From: an uncultured Clostridia bacterium
GTDB lineage: Bacteria; Bacillota; Clostridia; Christensenellales; UBA1242
Direction of reading: 5' to 3'
NCBI GenBank assembly: GCA_934747885.1
Contig: CAKVHE010000001.1
Location: 186,001 to 250,000, forward strand
Length of the DNA stretch: 64,000 nt
Below are positions 15,001-20,442 of this stretch, in pieces; position 1 is the stretch's first letter; each line of letters begins with the position of its first letter. The translations under genes and the position numbers were made by a program. Below the pieces are notes generated by a model. The model searched no databases. It worked only from the letters and a program-made list of their open reading frames with translations, and had not been told where the DNA came from.

Positions 15001-16058
15001 GTGGATATAACCTAACCCGCCTTGGCAACTGGATCAACTACAACGACTTTGTATTAACCTACTCCAACCTAAAAGAAGTAATTGCTCCACAACACACAGT
15101 ATTAAGCAAAGTGTTAAAAATGTCTGGCAAGGGTTCAACCCAAGGCTACTACTACGTAGATAGCGTAAAGAGTTCTTACCAACTCGAAGACGACGAAGGC
15201 GCCTTTACCAACACCTACTACCTAAACGAAGACAACCTAGATATGGTAAACGGTTTCTTTAACAATGTGGACAACCAAAAGACCTACTACAACAACGGTT
15301 TCTCCGACGATCCACAACTACGCTACGTAGGCTTAATTGGCGAAATGCTTTCAGGTATGGGTTCAAAGTTTGCACTCAGTCAAACCATGAACGGCAAAAA
15401 CTTCGCCGACCCACTAGTAACCGACAACGACTCAATGCTTCGCTCCTTCTTTAAAAAGACCTTCCACACCGTGCAACGCGTGTTCACACTGGAAGAGTAC
15501 GCACCTTACAGTACCAACCTAACTAGTTTCCTAGTAGCCAAAGAAAATGTATTTACGGGCAAGTCAACCGCCGCCATCAACCGCATCTGCTTTATAAACA
15601 CCACGCGTGAAAACTTGACCGTAGAAGACCGAGAATATGGCTCAGCAATTGGTTTTGGTTTCCGCAACAAAATACGTGAAATCAAAATGGACCCTCCAAC
15701 CGTTGCCGAAAAACTCACAGCTATTGGTACCGGCATCTTAGCAGGACTTGCTACCGTTGCTGCGATTGCTGGTGTTGTTGTTTGGATTTTATCTCACGCT
15801 ACTCCAGCTGGCCCAATTATTGATGCAATTATATTCACCGTAGTTGTAGGCACCGCCATTTTAATTGCCGGCGTAACCGCTCCAATGATTGGCAAGAGCG
15901 TGCACGACTTAACCTTAAAGAACATCAACTTTGGTGCACCGGATACCCAAAAGGAACTTATCCGCGCTGGCACACCAGGTACTTGGGAAAACGACCAAAA
16001 CAATAAAACCAACTTCCAAAAGCGACTAGATGATTACAACAAAAGCCAAAACGGCTAA
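3..16058 (+). CDS. Giant InlB/Flg_new-type repeat surface protein, 5' end outside window
   Basis: The frame is open from base 3 with no stop upstream of the first ATG at 90, so the start lies outside the window and the protein exceeds 5,350 residues. Numbering from that ATG, degenerate InlB/Listeria-Bacteroides-type modules are visible. They pair an aromatic-Gly-Trp/Tyr-Tyr strand such as FIGWFVNGA or FEGYYINGD with a closing EARY/EAKY strand, near residues 1390, 2110, 2350, 2450, 2625, 2720 and 3505. Between them lie Asn/Thr/Tyr-rich beta-type stretches. Residues about 4580-5200 look more helical. A Gly/Ala/Ser-rich hydrophobic stretch lies near 4700, and two strongly hydrophobic segments lie near 5207-5265, followed by a short polar tail. 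There is no LPXTG motif. Such modules occur in secreted adhesins and cell-wall proteins; a role in adhesion is inference. It is encoded on the probable lagging strand. Confidence 0.85.
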   Translation, partial: LNSNNGKYYYDAGFTSAVSTSLADYIDPNMYSVYSQVVPSWITNERYFEYSSMAEEGTNYEVLLSNERATSGTYKFYKNKPLEYVIFENKLLSYENFANAKINRGLIDTLSGRAKPDTRLTATSQIGYIIDYTAGTGRIIRLNNLSNELKIYNGDYIYDYHLSSPINKMTLNGKTLYYYAGAFYQSVKLTFTRNGSTTTPITLSNGAMLDTSYLFSGYSDSEVTVTYEQKCTDAEMIEFTGLTASGTNTAGNHYGNQNPTGIEMSYGVSYSLSGGTIVKDAAGTRIEYNFEIYEYVKNPYYGVGTEYELIYVEGKTQVHCKTEVGLDMVEDLPSYRLYKLTSNHSALVPDYTEEEDDELGIKEYYLKLNANGSIELVFKYQNETEFDFDENNFGMLNGIGSDTDGTFALTSGNSRLYLTENYKLYRTRIESNFTVDDDGNLIISRLNQNLRICAEFVETYNVSIYAENYDNSGIEILNAYYYNAVDNTNAIRTDADGNIKSDTNSNGGLVDSAINEAGAGLIDLSTLYTTMGNKMQEKIGIGSRNYNLYREKTLTKNGKTYTATDVDCGNVVYGENADDTNDKTVYRIRRTYNKSTGTYRYSYLGTSDKDLAELTPLNKITRLTDLFNGGNYQVNYNDYTMLLDAKYTKNNSPSLKFASRTNADGSTSITQIYYDTKSSNSFYKPNGYKINEEIVNQSFYLDVGTSLVITLRANSSLDLSATFGSSSKYQLTPLIEPTKDYINQNAKKTDEELADSFIYVYLVTFNRDTNNNYSDCIVHPTRGESIVNDATRDEDRYDYTLETNPSVETFENLLTLSGSLRTIGDLSALADFAFSSEKVLKEDGDPENPDDHTTYYTFKDIDSFYKSTLYANSYMINRKTKALLTINDGKYYYHSVMGYTSLGVPVYGDKKLIDLTDGTTYPEGFRYADFELCNYNSTYLMLYNANKDFDYSEITSNLYSTITVSENLLKNHLELIQAGEKILNLLGVNAYEFERLVRYNTRTGYYGDIKSSNITRKIIASMIFSDTIEEWQEIRLTDTEIANNSNMLKMFDITGLHKTNEQNFNELMDLLKGLLVSGKYPDIFSEHLTEGSFRALGGADCYDLTQAIIAIMCYYYGIYSDASSTTSRNLINLSTAVKYAKTTYQYYAKAASRAELLARTLNATVSELAVLAQNRAGFVSTYENTFSDNIKTKYFSDYATGNILTASDAFARLTMLVDLHQKYTNCYNIFEETSLNNFKQTGTLNMLRFTSLEIYTYDIQSIVLDYGETTDGTETYYDYLDISTKFMDATSGEYMFKLSSLFAGVGRDNKNMLIKDADFTAGQLKDQYQKYLNGELDPVPAYISLYKELMARYPEDVYKRLNYFDLTQNVGESIYNGKGQLQPMLLVVDTLLTLKAKALGTSGGVDEYSANINGYDLRFAGWYEAHTGGETTTGRRLTEFYSSLSLLSNNYFSHLSQAAADTKLIALYKVVKPWSFTYDAKDFVVSLSHSVDSYGNALKRETLANGLTKISGYFDAGTEISATITPKYGKALKQIGEIEFVDGNIVTEPDGNYIINTNSPYVNYQSSYIDNLTKAKVDRAPALTETYTMTIAGGTSADATSTSFMAEAEKASLVIWQINGAVKDFDGKEITRADIENPKLLIDLKIYNSDNLSSPILHLNDSGLATDCTNLDDFGSHLRIVADYATSNLIIYGYFKPGANKELYLQANSLSSANNFNGWQIDGYDLTNPHGINASYGSILKIGKTTTSESGETTITDDGLHYAVGYTATQQPISFLPVVNNSTSVDSQNQGYQFGYYGATNNELSKKLLQNGFFAISYGKNGIRYAREYRNGSFIYLPQADEGNAIIIKYGENYEFDGSSPQKYFFSKNSEITLYASKVIKVQNDDGSVTYYGFNCWRIFAGNRWETLSTNSVCTTGKYTAGNIYPVYTELYSVNGKANLTTEESQKDDLMGRTQDFDGRLVVESISVSGSNLNNYQTSNLYFGEVGAVSINSLLKISLSAQDKAHYKIVGIKYTTADGTQKLYHTNIINTVMLQKASNNTYRFGVNGSTGYISYTLPQIVVAYTYNVNFGATFHESTNDSPVVASTAFVNIGSFASNIYFARLLGLYMVATAKLNGTALTLNSATGNKMSVIATNDIAGATFIGWFVNGALYSSSTSATITITEDSVVEAKYAQNGKQISPSKSVNTENLIVNLSDGSDYSYDTYADVTISNSTKRYHIPTFELAFPGSVAGSSIIRIRFGSESGENALRMVTSTGGAALTPNADGSYTFTRDEFLGATITAYFGSNRPSNFTNNFIVARTLENTTSYGVTNQTLTTNGNLQLFAKVYDGGTQLLGYNSTETNVSGNFGKLYSSTTTLSADPTNSYLSLYTVISASNYRFEGYYINGDLATTVAGTEDNPTTLVVKKGDFIEARYTDRKQLTINTVTGDGKLLSGVTSTFAYYKQNSPLVEQITKASQTFELKNFTQNNYLIAGDREGYQFRGFYVKNGDKFVQLIADDRVGTNYIAFNYADNSLLNSSAIYLMYSKATTLNLVAETDGQTGVIPNGLTDLNFTFGTTKVLSGYYDLTFKLDSGYSVKLNDITLTPDSEGTYNFRLNLSTSAETYTLSFTKSATAPLTILTYVDGRLMSEQKLNLVVGSTYTASSASAIGLANFVGYYLPGDKLDEGLADTIRITGERIFAITITEGGATLLARYETENDSTLHPTGAHTLSVSLDGTKYATSVPTITYSSGQITLSLNGLSINGYLFDGYYMHGVKLSANSTYTYSAPANSTQMVEARFVKAHNFALTEDGTALTLAKTFETEKAIYTIYSTNIVSSLTSLAPYEELLIMVTPKDGYNLTKATYGNGDKIVTPEKTETGTYYLTVTQADFVSADYNLDLTFIATSYVSDFTLTLDYGDQETLTTSVAAGGVNYTIERNIGYSDFTISVDDTNNASVAGYIINPYTGAVTDITTSGTNRIYTGSEIRMYINLNNARLTQIREPSGISYSASQIYARMLTTNFANYGSTIYIVTEKIVKYNIQFNISGNGYAEYDEENKCIYIEPYDGERIKSISLSPQNGDIVSGTSRTFAKIENVSGDMTVTIEFTGSVTLEAYSKLDGKFERKSGDQTEPIQNAFMQIQTEGSSAFMRTGKLKIDANGYASFNFAEEYGNLLFGGFGAKITEIYNYSVSDDYTFYGLHVYQGAKSNMTLVRVIKNLAEITANPIELNGDTVLHFLACKNIISTDASAGASYTYLDGTDNADLFNKDLALPTITGQGYAGSLVSITAAEVPNFTLDRIQIIKHATNGTISSNSYFTSSLNYSVPTDAAKIEILAVYSINLKTITLNFGSLMGSSATSSEQVSLRYGSQSVIFGFDGMADGTNKLVQASGNNTLQLFDSLTGKCIGNLIVTAGDYGTLKITYPTLANNYTLTDDLHLSLWSNDKFNAESYTIDNGTPTEITAGKTGFDLDLSRAGGSQNVDVWLTGNSILKLRQQTADGQTVGGFKVTSHSLTGKTNLTEVTSRFVQVNVPTNGLTIITSVPATNADGTDATFHGWLSYDRSQTFTATSTLNIDEYAQGYGTKATFSQVGTDLNLIADYTGEYDYKNILSLIIAYASDRGNASIKSASYGDFERSFTLEHYIGTNSADQFTKEDYEKLGYYLPTANIISFAYVTAGTPYYYFVSSRTPDILWDDYGNALESLSSATTTQTDLSFILGTDKTYNQGKTEIHESYPNLLLYFSLVSGSTNRVFSGIDITSKNFLQWFNRLLDLCARGITDEDLSEINNLNIAKDLAKIESGETELSAVVTAELNQKLFSLKRLIYKYGIDISKEQDYGFTNITDDNGNSDLFEEGFAEGVNTNYIINNSIGESPSNLRDKFEADEKDGYIFRGFILATSFTLPAGRIPIGSTQNVGIIDYLYSSGYTFIPYDTTENAITLKEHYTIKTEILENLIYSISANNNEVRIIKYYESIPYVVDLTLNETDNDLYVDEDGNLYGTDGSPSIYNEKEELLNFDSKTQSFTTGAENSADITLDAVTRKLANIYTMVDGKKVQLFPAFATLNKTSAGFIKGNLVGSRSTPIVITAINYPYAEFVGYMFEYLSGLAKISNVSILSTDHYTDTVAAKTYLQNKTSGEKRTIGDAELKNQFVDAELIAGLNVITNAEVEQVEITASNTITYIKNEETRSTLKHLPQNYYFDQKAEEHTGAFLNGNSQKVYNQILVDGLKGDVSLKAYFANASYLLFVRLTEVTEAYDSSLGQSATEIGFVENSVVANQNDAKDGTQTMVNIFGQNLSGLETDDSAEPKVKIYQLVPGTFNQYGIETSPASIKEAGTMSYNEISNYIYTSNGKRIDRTPIQALMTGRLLNSSLRGLEEENALASYRQKGYFFTTLLNTEVKTTRSGGLLLKETSDLYVNGGDNSIYVMLKTADQLNTNDGIIVKLTADDYKSAYASRSIADASQYFADETGLSGNIDTSLVTVKVNNKAIRLNYSLSSGTLTGLDRSGNLTLSTKANSGELTLVAKINAVIGEGFPLVKLNVGDKNNGLQAFTSSRLDAYYRMPNGLMHKIEKVQLGNNKAYNSEITDNNGQPVTQSHNVYINATFKRTATELQANVDYKAPDAIGKDDKLSADINAMRLTGEPMILSDLNNLNMFSDLLKGYTLNNNYTDRDLYDTLESLFFDYTIFKIKNANSYLSQMADLADMLSADDITINDPYGNAYESTEQIRNLRKLYDTIDKRIAEFGALENFLGATSSIITLLGTAGVTALFASNGASAVLSTTAGSGTYLALTQVSNYLTEKQREAHAQKIAEMYSYLKEAYIDGLVTIFGAKDALVYARMTDYQTRIQNFGSDYKTAVSKLIYYTYAQNLIATTGDTSVLRQLNMTESQLRDEIEAEKLRVFHAYGFVFDDDTYEKGRLIMFSQTHTYDELSKWTLSQLRTLKVNEDDIYRDRFNNFMISEFEALNLISSYYTTEDGNIDLDIQNATVDETSKSTSFYRHLNKAYAEEDKVAQTFVKTYVNSGYNLTRLGNWINYNDFVLTYSNLKEVIAPQHTVLSKVLKMSGKGSTQGYYYVDSVKSSYQLEDDEGAFTNTYYLNEDNLDMVNGFFNNVDNQKTYYNNGFSDDPQLRYVGLIGEMLSGMGSKFALSQTMNGKNFADPLVTDNDSMLRSFFKKTFHTVQRVFTLEEYAPYSTNLTSFLVAKENVFTGKSTAAINRICFINTTRENLTVEDREYGSAIGFGFRNKIREIKMDPPTVAEKLTAIGTGILAGLATVAAIAGVVVWILSHATPAGPIIDAIIFTVVVGTAILIAGVTAPMIGKSVHDLTLKNINFGAPDTQKELIRAGTPGTWENDQNNKTNFQKRLDDYNKSQNG

Positions 16059-16074
16059 TAACAATTTGGCAGAC

Positions 16075-16098
16075 ATCGGCGGTAACCACTCCGCCGAT
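16075..16098 (+). terminator. Perfect 8-bp hairpin after the giant gene
   Basis: ATCGGCGG (16075-16082) pairs exactly with CCGCCGAT (16091-16098) around an 8-nt loop, starting 17 nt after the giant gene's stop codon. No U-tract follows directly (the next bases are TAAGCCAAAAATTTT). It may be a weak terminator, a 3' stabiliser or a partial attenuator between this gene and the next. Confidence 0.4.
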
Positions 16099-16145
16099 TA
16101 AGCCAAAAATTTTAAATCAACCAAAAGAGAAAATAGAGAAAAATT

Positions 16146-17831
16146 ATGAAAAAACTAAAAGCAATTTCAATTTTTGTGTTTACCGCGCTAATTTGCGTGC
16201 TATCTCTTGCCGCTGTTCCACTATCAAAAGCGGACGCAAAAGCGCAAACTCAAAACTATCTTTTTGCGCCAACTCAACTTGCAGTAGCAAACGACAGTTA
16301 TTATATTTATGACGATTTTCACAAAACCATAAAAGTGTATTCAAGCCTAGATGCCAACGCAGGCACGGCATACCAAAAGGAATTCGACATTAGCGGCGCC
16401 GAAATTTTGTCTATGTGCTTAAACGAAAATGACCTTATTTTCAAGCAGACCAAAAACGGCACCCCAAGTTTTGAAAAAATCGACCTAACTTCGGGCACAC
16501 AAACAACCCTAACCTACACCCTAAATTTGGCGCGCGCAAAAAAGATTTTTGCAAATGGCGGATACCTATATGTTTCCACCGAAACTTCGGTACACAAACT
16601 ATTACTTAGCGGCAACACTTTGACACATCAAAAAAGCATAGACCTAGCCGAAACTGAAAGCCTAAAATACAGCCAAATTAGCGACTTTACCATTTCGGGT
16701 GATACACTAATCATCTTAACCGCCGACGGGCAAATTTGGAGCCTTTCTGGCACAAATTACCCCTATACCGAAACGCAGGTATCGGCGCCAACCGGAACCC
16801 CAATTATGATATCCGGTGGCACGGGCAGTTTTGTAGCACTTTTCAAAAATAATGACCAAACCTATTTGCATTATGGCAGTGGACTTCTTAGCCAAATAAG
16901 TCTTGGTGACTCAAATTATTCAGCCCTAACCACCAGTGGCAATTATGTATACCTTTGTTCCACAGGCGATCAAAATGTAAAAAAAGTAAACTTAACCACA
17001 GGCGAGGTTACTTTGGCTCTTCAAAACCAAAGCACGCCGGTATCCCCAACGCAAAAAGTAGAATACACTGCGCAGGGCGATACCCCGCTTTACGCTTCGG
17101 AGTTTGCCACCCAAAGCGCCATAACCATCACCAGCGGCAGCGCTTACCTATTGCTTGCCCCAACAAACACGGTAACTGACCACCTTTATGTGCTTTACAC
17201 CAAAGATGGCATAAATCATTTGGGATACATCAAAAAGCCCAATAGCGATAGCAAAAACACAAAAACACAAACCAGCCAAAAGGTAAAGACCATTGGCGAC
17301 AGTACCAAACTTTACACCTATCCAACCACCGCCGAGGACGAACAAAACCAAGCAACCACGGTGCCGATTTTAACCGAACTAAAACAAGTTTACACCGAAA
17401 CATACACAAACGGTGACGGCGAAACTTTTTATTTGGTCAAACATAACGACAACGAGTTGTTTGTTCAAACCAAAAGCGTGGTAAAGGCAAACAAAACCCA
17501 AACCGAAAAACTAAAATGCAACGCTCGCATCAAACGCGACACCATTGTGTACGCCGACGCCGATGCTACCGAATTTTTGCTACTTGCAAAAAAAGGTTCG
17601 CGCATAATAATTGATGATGGCAAACTAGAATCAAAAAGCGACTACACCGGCATCACTTACCAACTAGCCGACGGCACGGTAGTTCACGGCTACGTAAAAA
17701 CTATGGATATAAAGGCGGATAGTCTATCCACCCTTCAAACCATAGGTATAGCGCTTATTTCAGTAAACATCATTTTGCTGATAGTTCTCGCAATCACCTT
17801 AACAAAATTTAAAAAGAAAAACAAAGTCTAG
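16146..17831 (+). CDS. Secreted membrane-anchored protein with propeller-like and SH3-like regions
   Basis: The 561-residue protein starts with a clear signal peptide (MKKLKAISIFVFTALICVLS, then AVPLSKADAKA). Residues about 40-290 consist of short beta-strand repeats (for example LYVSTETSVHKLLLSGNTLT and QNVKKVNLTTGEVTLA) that look like a beta-propeller. Three SH3-like stretches follow at about 300-370, 380-450 and 455-525. One transmembrane segment (about 529-551) and a basic tail KFKKKNKV end the protein, so the body is outside the cell and the C-terminus is anchored. The upstream spacer is 87 bp and carries the 16075 hairpin, so the gene may be partly co-transcribed with the giant. The ribosome binding site is weak (AGAG). 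No enzyme motif was recognised. A cell-wall-binding or scaffold role is inference. Confidence 0.75.
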   Translation: MKKLKAISIFVFTALICVLSLAAVPLSKADAKAQTQNYLFAPTQLAVANDSYYIYDDFHKTIKVYSSLDANAGTAYQKEFDISGAEILSMCLNENDLIFKQTKNGTPSFEKIDLTSGTQTTLTYTLNLARAKKIFANGGYLYVSTETSVHKLLLSGNTLTHQKSIDLAETESLKYSQISDFTISGDTLIILTADGQIWSLSGTNYPYTETQVSAPTGTPIMISGGTGSFVALFKNNDQTYLHYGSGLLSQISLGDSNYSALTTSGNYVYLCSTGDQNVKKVNLTTGEVTLALQNQSTPVSPTQKVEYTAQGDTPLYASEFATQSAITITSGSAYLLLAPTNTVTDHLYVLYTKDGINHLGYIKKPNSDSKNTKTQTSQKVKTIGDSTKLYTYPTTAEDEQNQATTVPILTELKQVYTETYTNGDGETFYLVKHNDNELFVQTKSVVKANKTQTEKLKCNARIKRDTIVYADADATEFLLLAKKGSRIIIDDGKLESKSDYTGITYQLADGTVVHGYVKTMDIKADSLSTLQTIGIALISVNIILLIVLAITLTKFKKKNKV

Positions 17832-18084
17832 TTCTATATGCCTTTACAAAAACAAATCTGTTTGTCATATTTTTCTCAAAACACTCAAAAGCCAAACGGC
17901 TATATCAGCATTAAACTAATAGTTTCAAACCACCCACTCACTATATTATCGGTTTTAAACTTTTAGTTGCAATTGTCAGTTTTGACTACTATTTAAACCC
18001 CAGTTTTAAAACTACTATTTTTACATTATTAGTTTTAAAATTTGTTTTAAACTAGTAGCAATAAACTATTTGTATCAACCAAAA
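17832..18084. other. Gene-free AT-rich spacer with repeated AGTTTTAAA-like words
   Basis: No credible coding frame. From about 17915 to 18070 the sequence repeats variants of ACTATTAGTTTTAAA, including TAATAGTTTCAAAC, TCGGTTTTAAAC, CAGTTTTAAAAC, TTAGTTTTAAAA and TGTTTTAAACTAGTAG. It could be a degenerate binding-site array or a decayed low-complexity tract. Confidence 0.4.
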
Positions 18085-18113
18085 AACTTTGCCAATCTCG
18101 GCAAAGTTTTTTT
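18085..18113 (+). terminator. Intrinsic terminator for the 16146-17831 gene
   Basis: AACTTTGCC (18085-18093) pairs with GGCAAAGTT (18100-18108) over a 6-nt loop. A T-run follows on the + strand, and A residues precede on the 5' side, so it could work in both directions. Confidence 0.85.
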
Positions 18114-18356
18114 ATTTTAAAATGTCAAAAATAGATATCGCTGCCCGCTAACTTTCGCCCCCAAAACCCCAAACCAAATTTTAAAAATTGTTTTTTTATT
18201 TTTCAAGTGCAAACTCAAATTTTGCTCATCCGCGCACCGCCCGCGCACCACCAGACACGCAAAACCGCCCCATTTTCGCCCACACATTGCCCCTCGATAG
18301 TTCTTTCACGCCCACTTTTCACCCTCTAAATTACCCCCGTTTCAAAAACGACAGCA

Positions 18357-18396
18357 TTGCACTTGCATTATTTTTTCATATAAATGAGAATCATTT
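18357..18396 (+). promoter_or_regulatory. Possible orphan promoter with AAATGA-GAA-TCATTT palindrome
   Basis: TTGCAC (18357-18362), a 16-bp spacer and TATAAA (18379-18384) resemble a sigma-A promoter. A 15-bp inverted repeat, AAATGA/TCATTT around GAA (18382-18396), overlaps the -10 and the expected start point. The repeat resembles a Fur/PerR-type site but does not match the consensus fully. No protein gene lies directly downstream; the next element is repeat copy A. Confidence 0.3.
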
Positions 18397-18436
18397 GCCA
18401 GCAATTTTACTCGACTTTTTGAATTGAAAATCTAAA

Positions 18437-18742
18437 CAAAATTGCTAGCGAGTTAGTTCTTAGTTTGTTTAGCACATACATAAGTATATTATATAAAAAA
18501 TATGTATCATTATAGCGAAGCGGGCAAACTCTATCAAGGTTCCTTAGAAGTCACCGCAAAAACGGAACTTGCTTCCGTTTTTCGTTTGGCGGTGATAAGC
18601 GCGGAAACTGGACGATAAGCGACGCTTTGATGCAATTGCACTAAAGCAAGCCAAAAGTCCAAGTTGGAGCGCACGGTCAAGTCGTAGCGCAAAAATAAAG
18701 CCCTACAAACATTTCGTTTGTAGGGCAAATTAAAATGTTGAG
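18437..18742 (+). repeat. Dispersed structured repeat, family 1, copy A (long form)
   Basis: Related to copies at 21110-21352 and 32809-33219. It opens with CAAAATTGCTAGC and an AT-rich leader. A core from about 18511 contains TCACCGC/GCGGTGA (18551-18557/18589-18595) enclosing AAAAACGGAA/TTCCGTTTTT, and a variable arm with GCTTT...AAAGC. A terminal hairpin GCCCTACAAAC/GTTTGTAGGGC (18700-18710/18716-18726) closes it. Helices with compensatory changes between copies suggest a folded RNA. The strand of transcription is not certain. The terminal hairpin is followed by a U-rich stretch only on the - strand, where it could also act as a terminator. Confidence 0.6.
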
Positions 18743-18760
18743 GCAGACCTCTCGGTCTGC
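18743..18760 (-). terminator. Hairpin just beyond the 18762-20282 gene
   Basis: GCAGACC/GGTCTGC with a 4-nt loop begins one base after the stop codon of the - strand gene. The following - strand bases (CTCAACATTTTAATTT) are only moderately T-rich, so termination may need the terminal hairpin of repeat copy A as well. Confidence 0.5.
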
Positions 18761-18761
18761 T

Positions 18762-20282
18762 TTATATAAGATTCAATTCAACGCGTCCATCATAAACGGT
18801 TTCGTAAACAACCTTTACGCCAATCACGGTATCACTATACGCTATCTTATATTTTCCATCGGTCGCAGCAAGCTCTTCGTAGTTTGTTTCGCCGACTTTT
18901 TTAATAAACACTTTATAAGCATTTTTATCAATCAAAGTTTCAAAGTTTTCGCCGCCAACCTCATCATGCACCTTGCACACGCCAAACACATCTAAATAAA
19001 ATTCTGCATTTGCGTTAAGTCCAGTAACATAAGCGGTTCCATCATACACCGTGCTTGTTGGCAAAACGGATAACGATTTAAGCGAAACAACCTTATTTCT
19101 AAATATGGTAACATTTAGCGACGCGTGTTCTGCGCCCGAGAAAAATCTCAGCGTAATGTTTCGTCTATCACTACCCGAAAAGTCACCCGACCAGTCTGCC
19201 ACAACATATCCGTTTACAATTTTGTAGCCGGCATCGGCGCTAGGTGCTTCAAGATTTACCAAACTCAAAGCAACATTTTTGCTTTCATTATTGTCATAAT
19301 TGTAACAAAAGTTAATGCCATTTAAGTTCAATTGCGCGCCGTCTTGATATTTTGTCACCGCAGTTTCGGCGGTAGTTAATGTATACTCCACAAAGTGAAC
19401 TTTTTTGTCGCCAAAGTTATAAGTAAGCAAAAATACTGCCACATACACAGCGGCCACAAGCACCACACCAAGCCCCACTAGCAAACCCAACTTAACCGGC
19501 TTGCGCTCTTTTTTAGGCTTTGCCTTTTGAACCTCAGGAAGCACCGTTTTTGCCACATACGAGCCTGCCAAACTATTACGCGTGCGCTCGTCCGCATGCT
19601 CCTTTTCTAGCGGATTTATGGCCTTTTCTTTGCCGGCATACGAGGTTGCACCGACCGAAACGCCCCTTCCTGAACCTTTACCCACACTTTCGCGGTAAGT
19701 AGTTGCCAAGACCGATTTTTCCAAATCACCAACGCTATTATCCGGCTCAATCGCTTCTTCCATAACCTCAGTTTCAAGAGGCTTTGTTACCTGCACTTCT
19801 TCTCGCAAAGAACTAGCGCTGCTTGCGCTTTCTCCTCGTTCCAAATTAGAAACAAACGCGTGCCTGTTTAGCACCCTAGCCCTCAAACTTGAAGTATTGC
19901 CAGCGCCACCGTTGTCCGCCGATACTAGTACCGTTTTGCTTACTACACCCACATTCATTGCATTAGCGCCATCAGCATTTTCTTCGCGCTTTTCGGTAGC
20001 GTCTTCCATTTTTTTAGCATCGACACCAACTTCGCGCACCGGCGCGTAAGCCACTGGTTTTTCGTCTGGTTTTTGCACGCCGACATCAGCCTTAGGCGCT
20101 TCCATTGCTGGTCTTGGCGCTGCCACCGGCACACTGGAAGCAGCCGGCTTTTCAGCAGGTTTTGTGCTTCTTATAATGTTACCATTTTCGTCCACCCTAA
20201 CGCGCTTTTTTACAATGGTGCCATCCTTTTTTCTAACTCTAACAATTTTATATAGTGTATCACTAGATTTCGTATTTTCCAT
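18762..20282 (-). CDS. Single-pass membrane protein with disordered cytoplasmic head and extracytoplasmic domain
   Basis: The protein has 506 residues. Residues 1-35 contain a charged repeat-like segment (YKIVRVRKKDGTIVKKRVRV, then DENGNIIR). Residues about 36-260 are Ala/Pro/Glu/Ser/Lys-rich and probably disordered. A basic stretch (KAKPKKERKPVK) precedes one transmembrane helix at about 270-292, followed by a beta-rich extracytoplasmic domain of about 210 residues with no recognised family. The topology is N-in, C-out. The start ATG has AGGTG about 9 nt upstream. A TTGAAT-16-TATAAA promoter and a perfect Spo0A-type box lie directly upstream, so repression by Spo0A is plausible. Function unknown. 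Confidence 0.8.
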   Translation of the reverse strand: MENTKSSDTLYKIVRVRKKDGTIVKKRVRVDENGNIIRSTKPAEKPAASSVPVAAPRPAMEAPKADVGVQKPDEKPVAYAPVREVGVDAKKMEDATEKREENADGANAMNVGVVSKTVLVSADNGGAGNTSSLRARVLNRHAFVSNLERGESASSASSLREEVQVTKPLETEVMEEAIEPDNSVGDLEKSVLATTYRESVGKGSGRGVSVGATSYAGKEKAINPLEKEHADERTRNSLAGSYVAKTVLPEVQKAKPKKERKPVKLGLLVGLGVVLVAAVYVAVFLLTYNFGDKKVHFVEYTLTTAETAVTKYQDGAQLNLNGINFCYNYDNNESKNVALSLVNLEAPSADAGYKIVNGYVVADWSGDFSGSDRRNITLRFFSGAEHASLNVTIFRNKVVSLKSLSVLPTSTVYDGTAYVTGLNANAEFYLDVFGVCKVHDEVGGENFETLIDKNAYKVFIKKVGETNYEELAATDGKYKIAYSDTVIGVKVVYETVYDGRVELNLI

Positions 20283-20302
20283 ACTTTTTCACACCTACAT
20301 TT

Positions 20303-20310
20303 TTCGACAA
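20303..20310 (-). promoter_or_regulatory. Spo0A-type box near the 20282 gene start
   Basis: The - strand reads TTTGTCGAAAAA, containing the 0A octamer TTGTCGAA. It lies between the predicted -10 (20316-20321) and the ribosome binding site of the - strand gene. A bound regulator there would be expected to repress. Confidence 0.5.
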
Positions 20311-20315
20311 ATTTC

Positions 20316-20343
20316 TTTATAGTTAGTATATACTAAAATTCAA
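20316..20343 (-). promoter_or_regulatory. Promoter of the 18762-20282 gene
   Basis: On the - strand, TTGAAT (20338-20343), a 16-bp spacer and TATAAA (20316-20321). The spacer contains a perfect 14-bp palindrome, TTAGTATATACTAA (20323-20336), a possible operator. Confidence 0.5.
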
Positions 20344-20383
20344 TTTTTAGCAAACAAATAGCAAGTTTTTTTAAAATTCGCTA

Positions 20384-20411
20384 TTGACAAAATTTCAAAA
20401 GATACTATAAT
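20384..20411 (+). promoter_or_regulatory. Strong promoter of the 20443 gene
   Basis: TTGACA (20384-20389), a 16-bp spacer and TATAAT (20406-20411): both hexamers are exact consensus. GGGGGA (20431-20436) then gives a strong ribosome binding site 6 nt before the ATG. Confidence 0.8.
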
Positions 20412-20442
20412 AAAATTACTAAATAAAAAAGGGGGACAAACC

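Noticed and set aside
18188..18427. 79-residue open frame on +
   Set aside because: Pro/His/Ser-rich translation from C-rich spacer, no ribosome binding site, no conserved pattern.
18534..18728. Open frame on - with a relative at 33014-33196 (both begin MP-K-NVCRA and end EP)
   Set aside because: The similarity is explained by the shared non-coding repeat. The frames run through its helices and are not kept in the short-form copy B.
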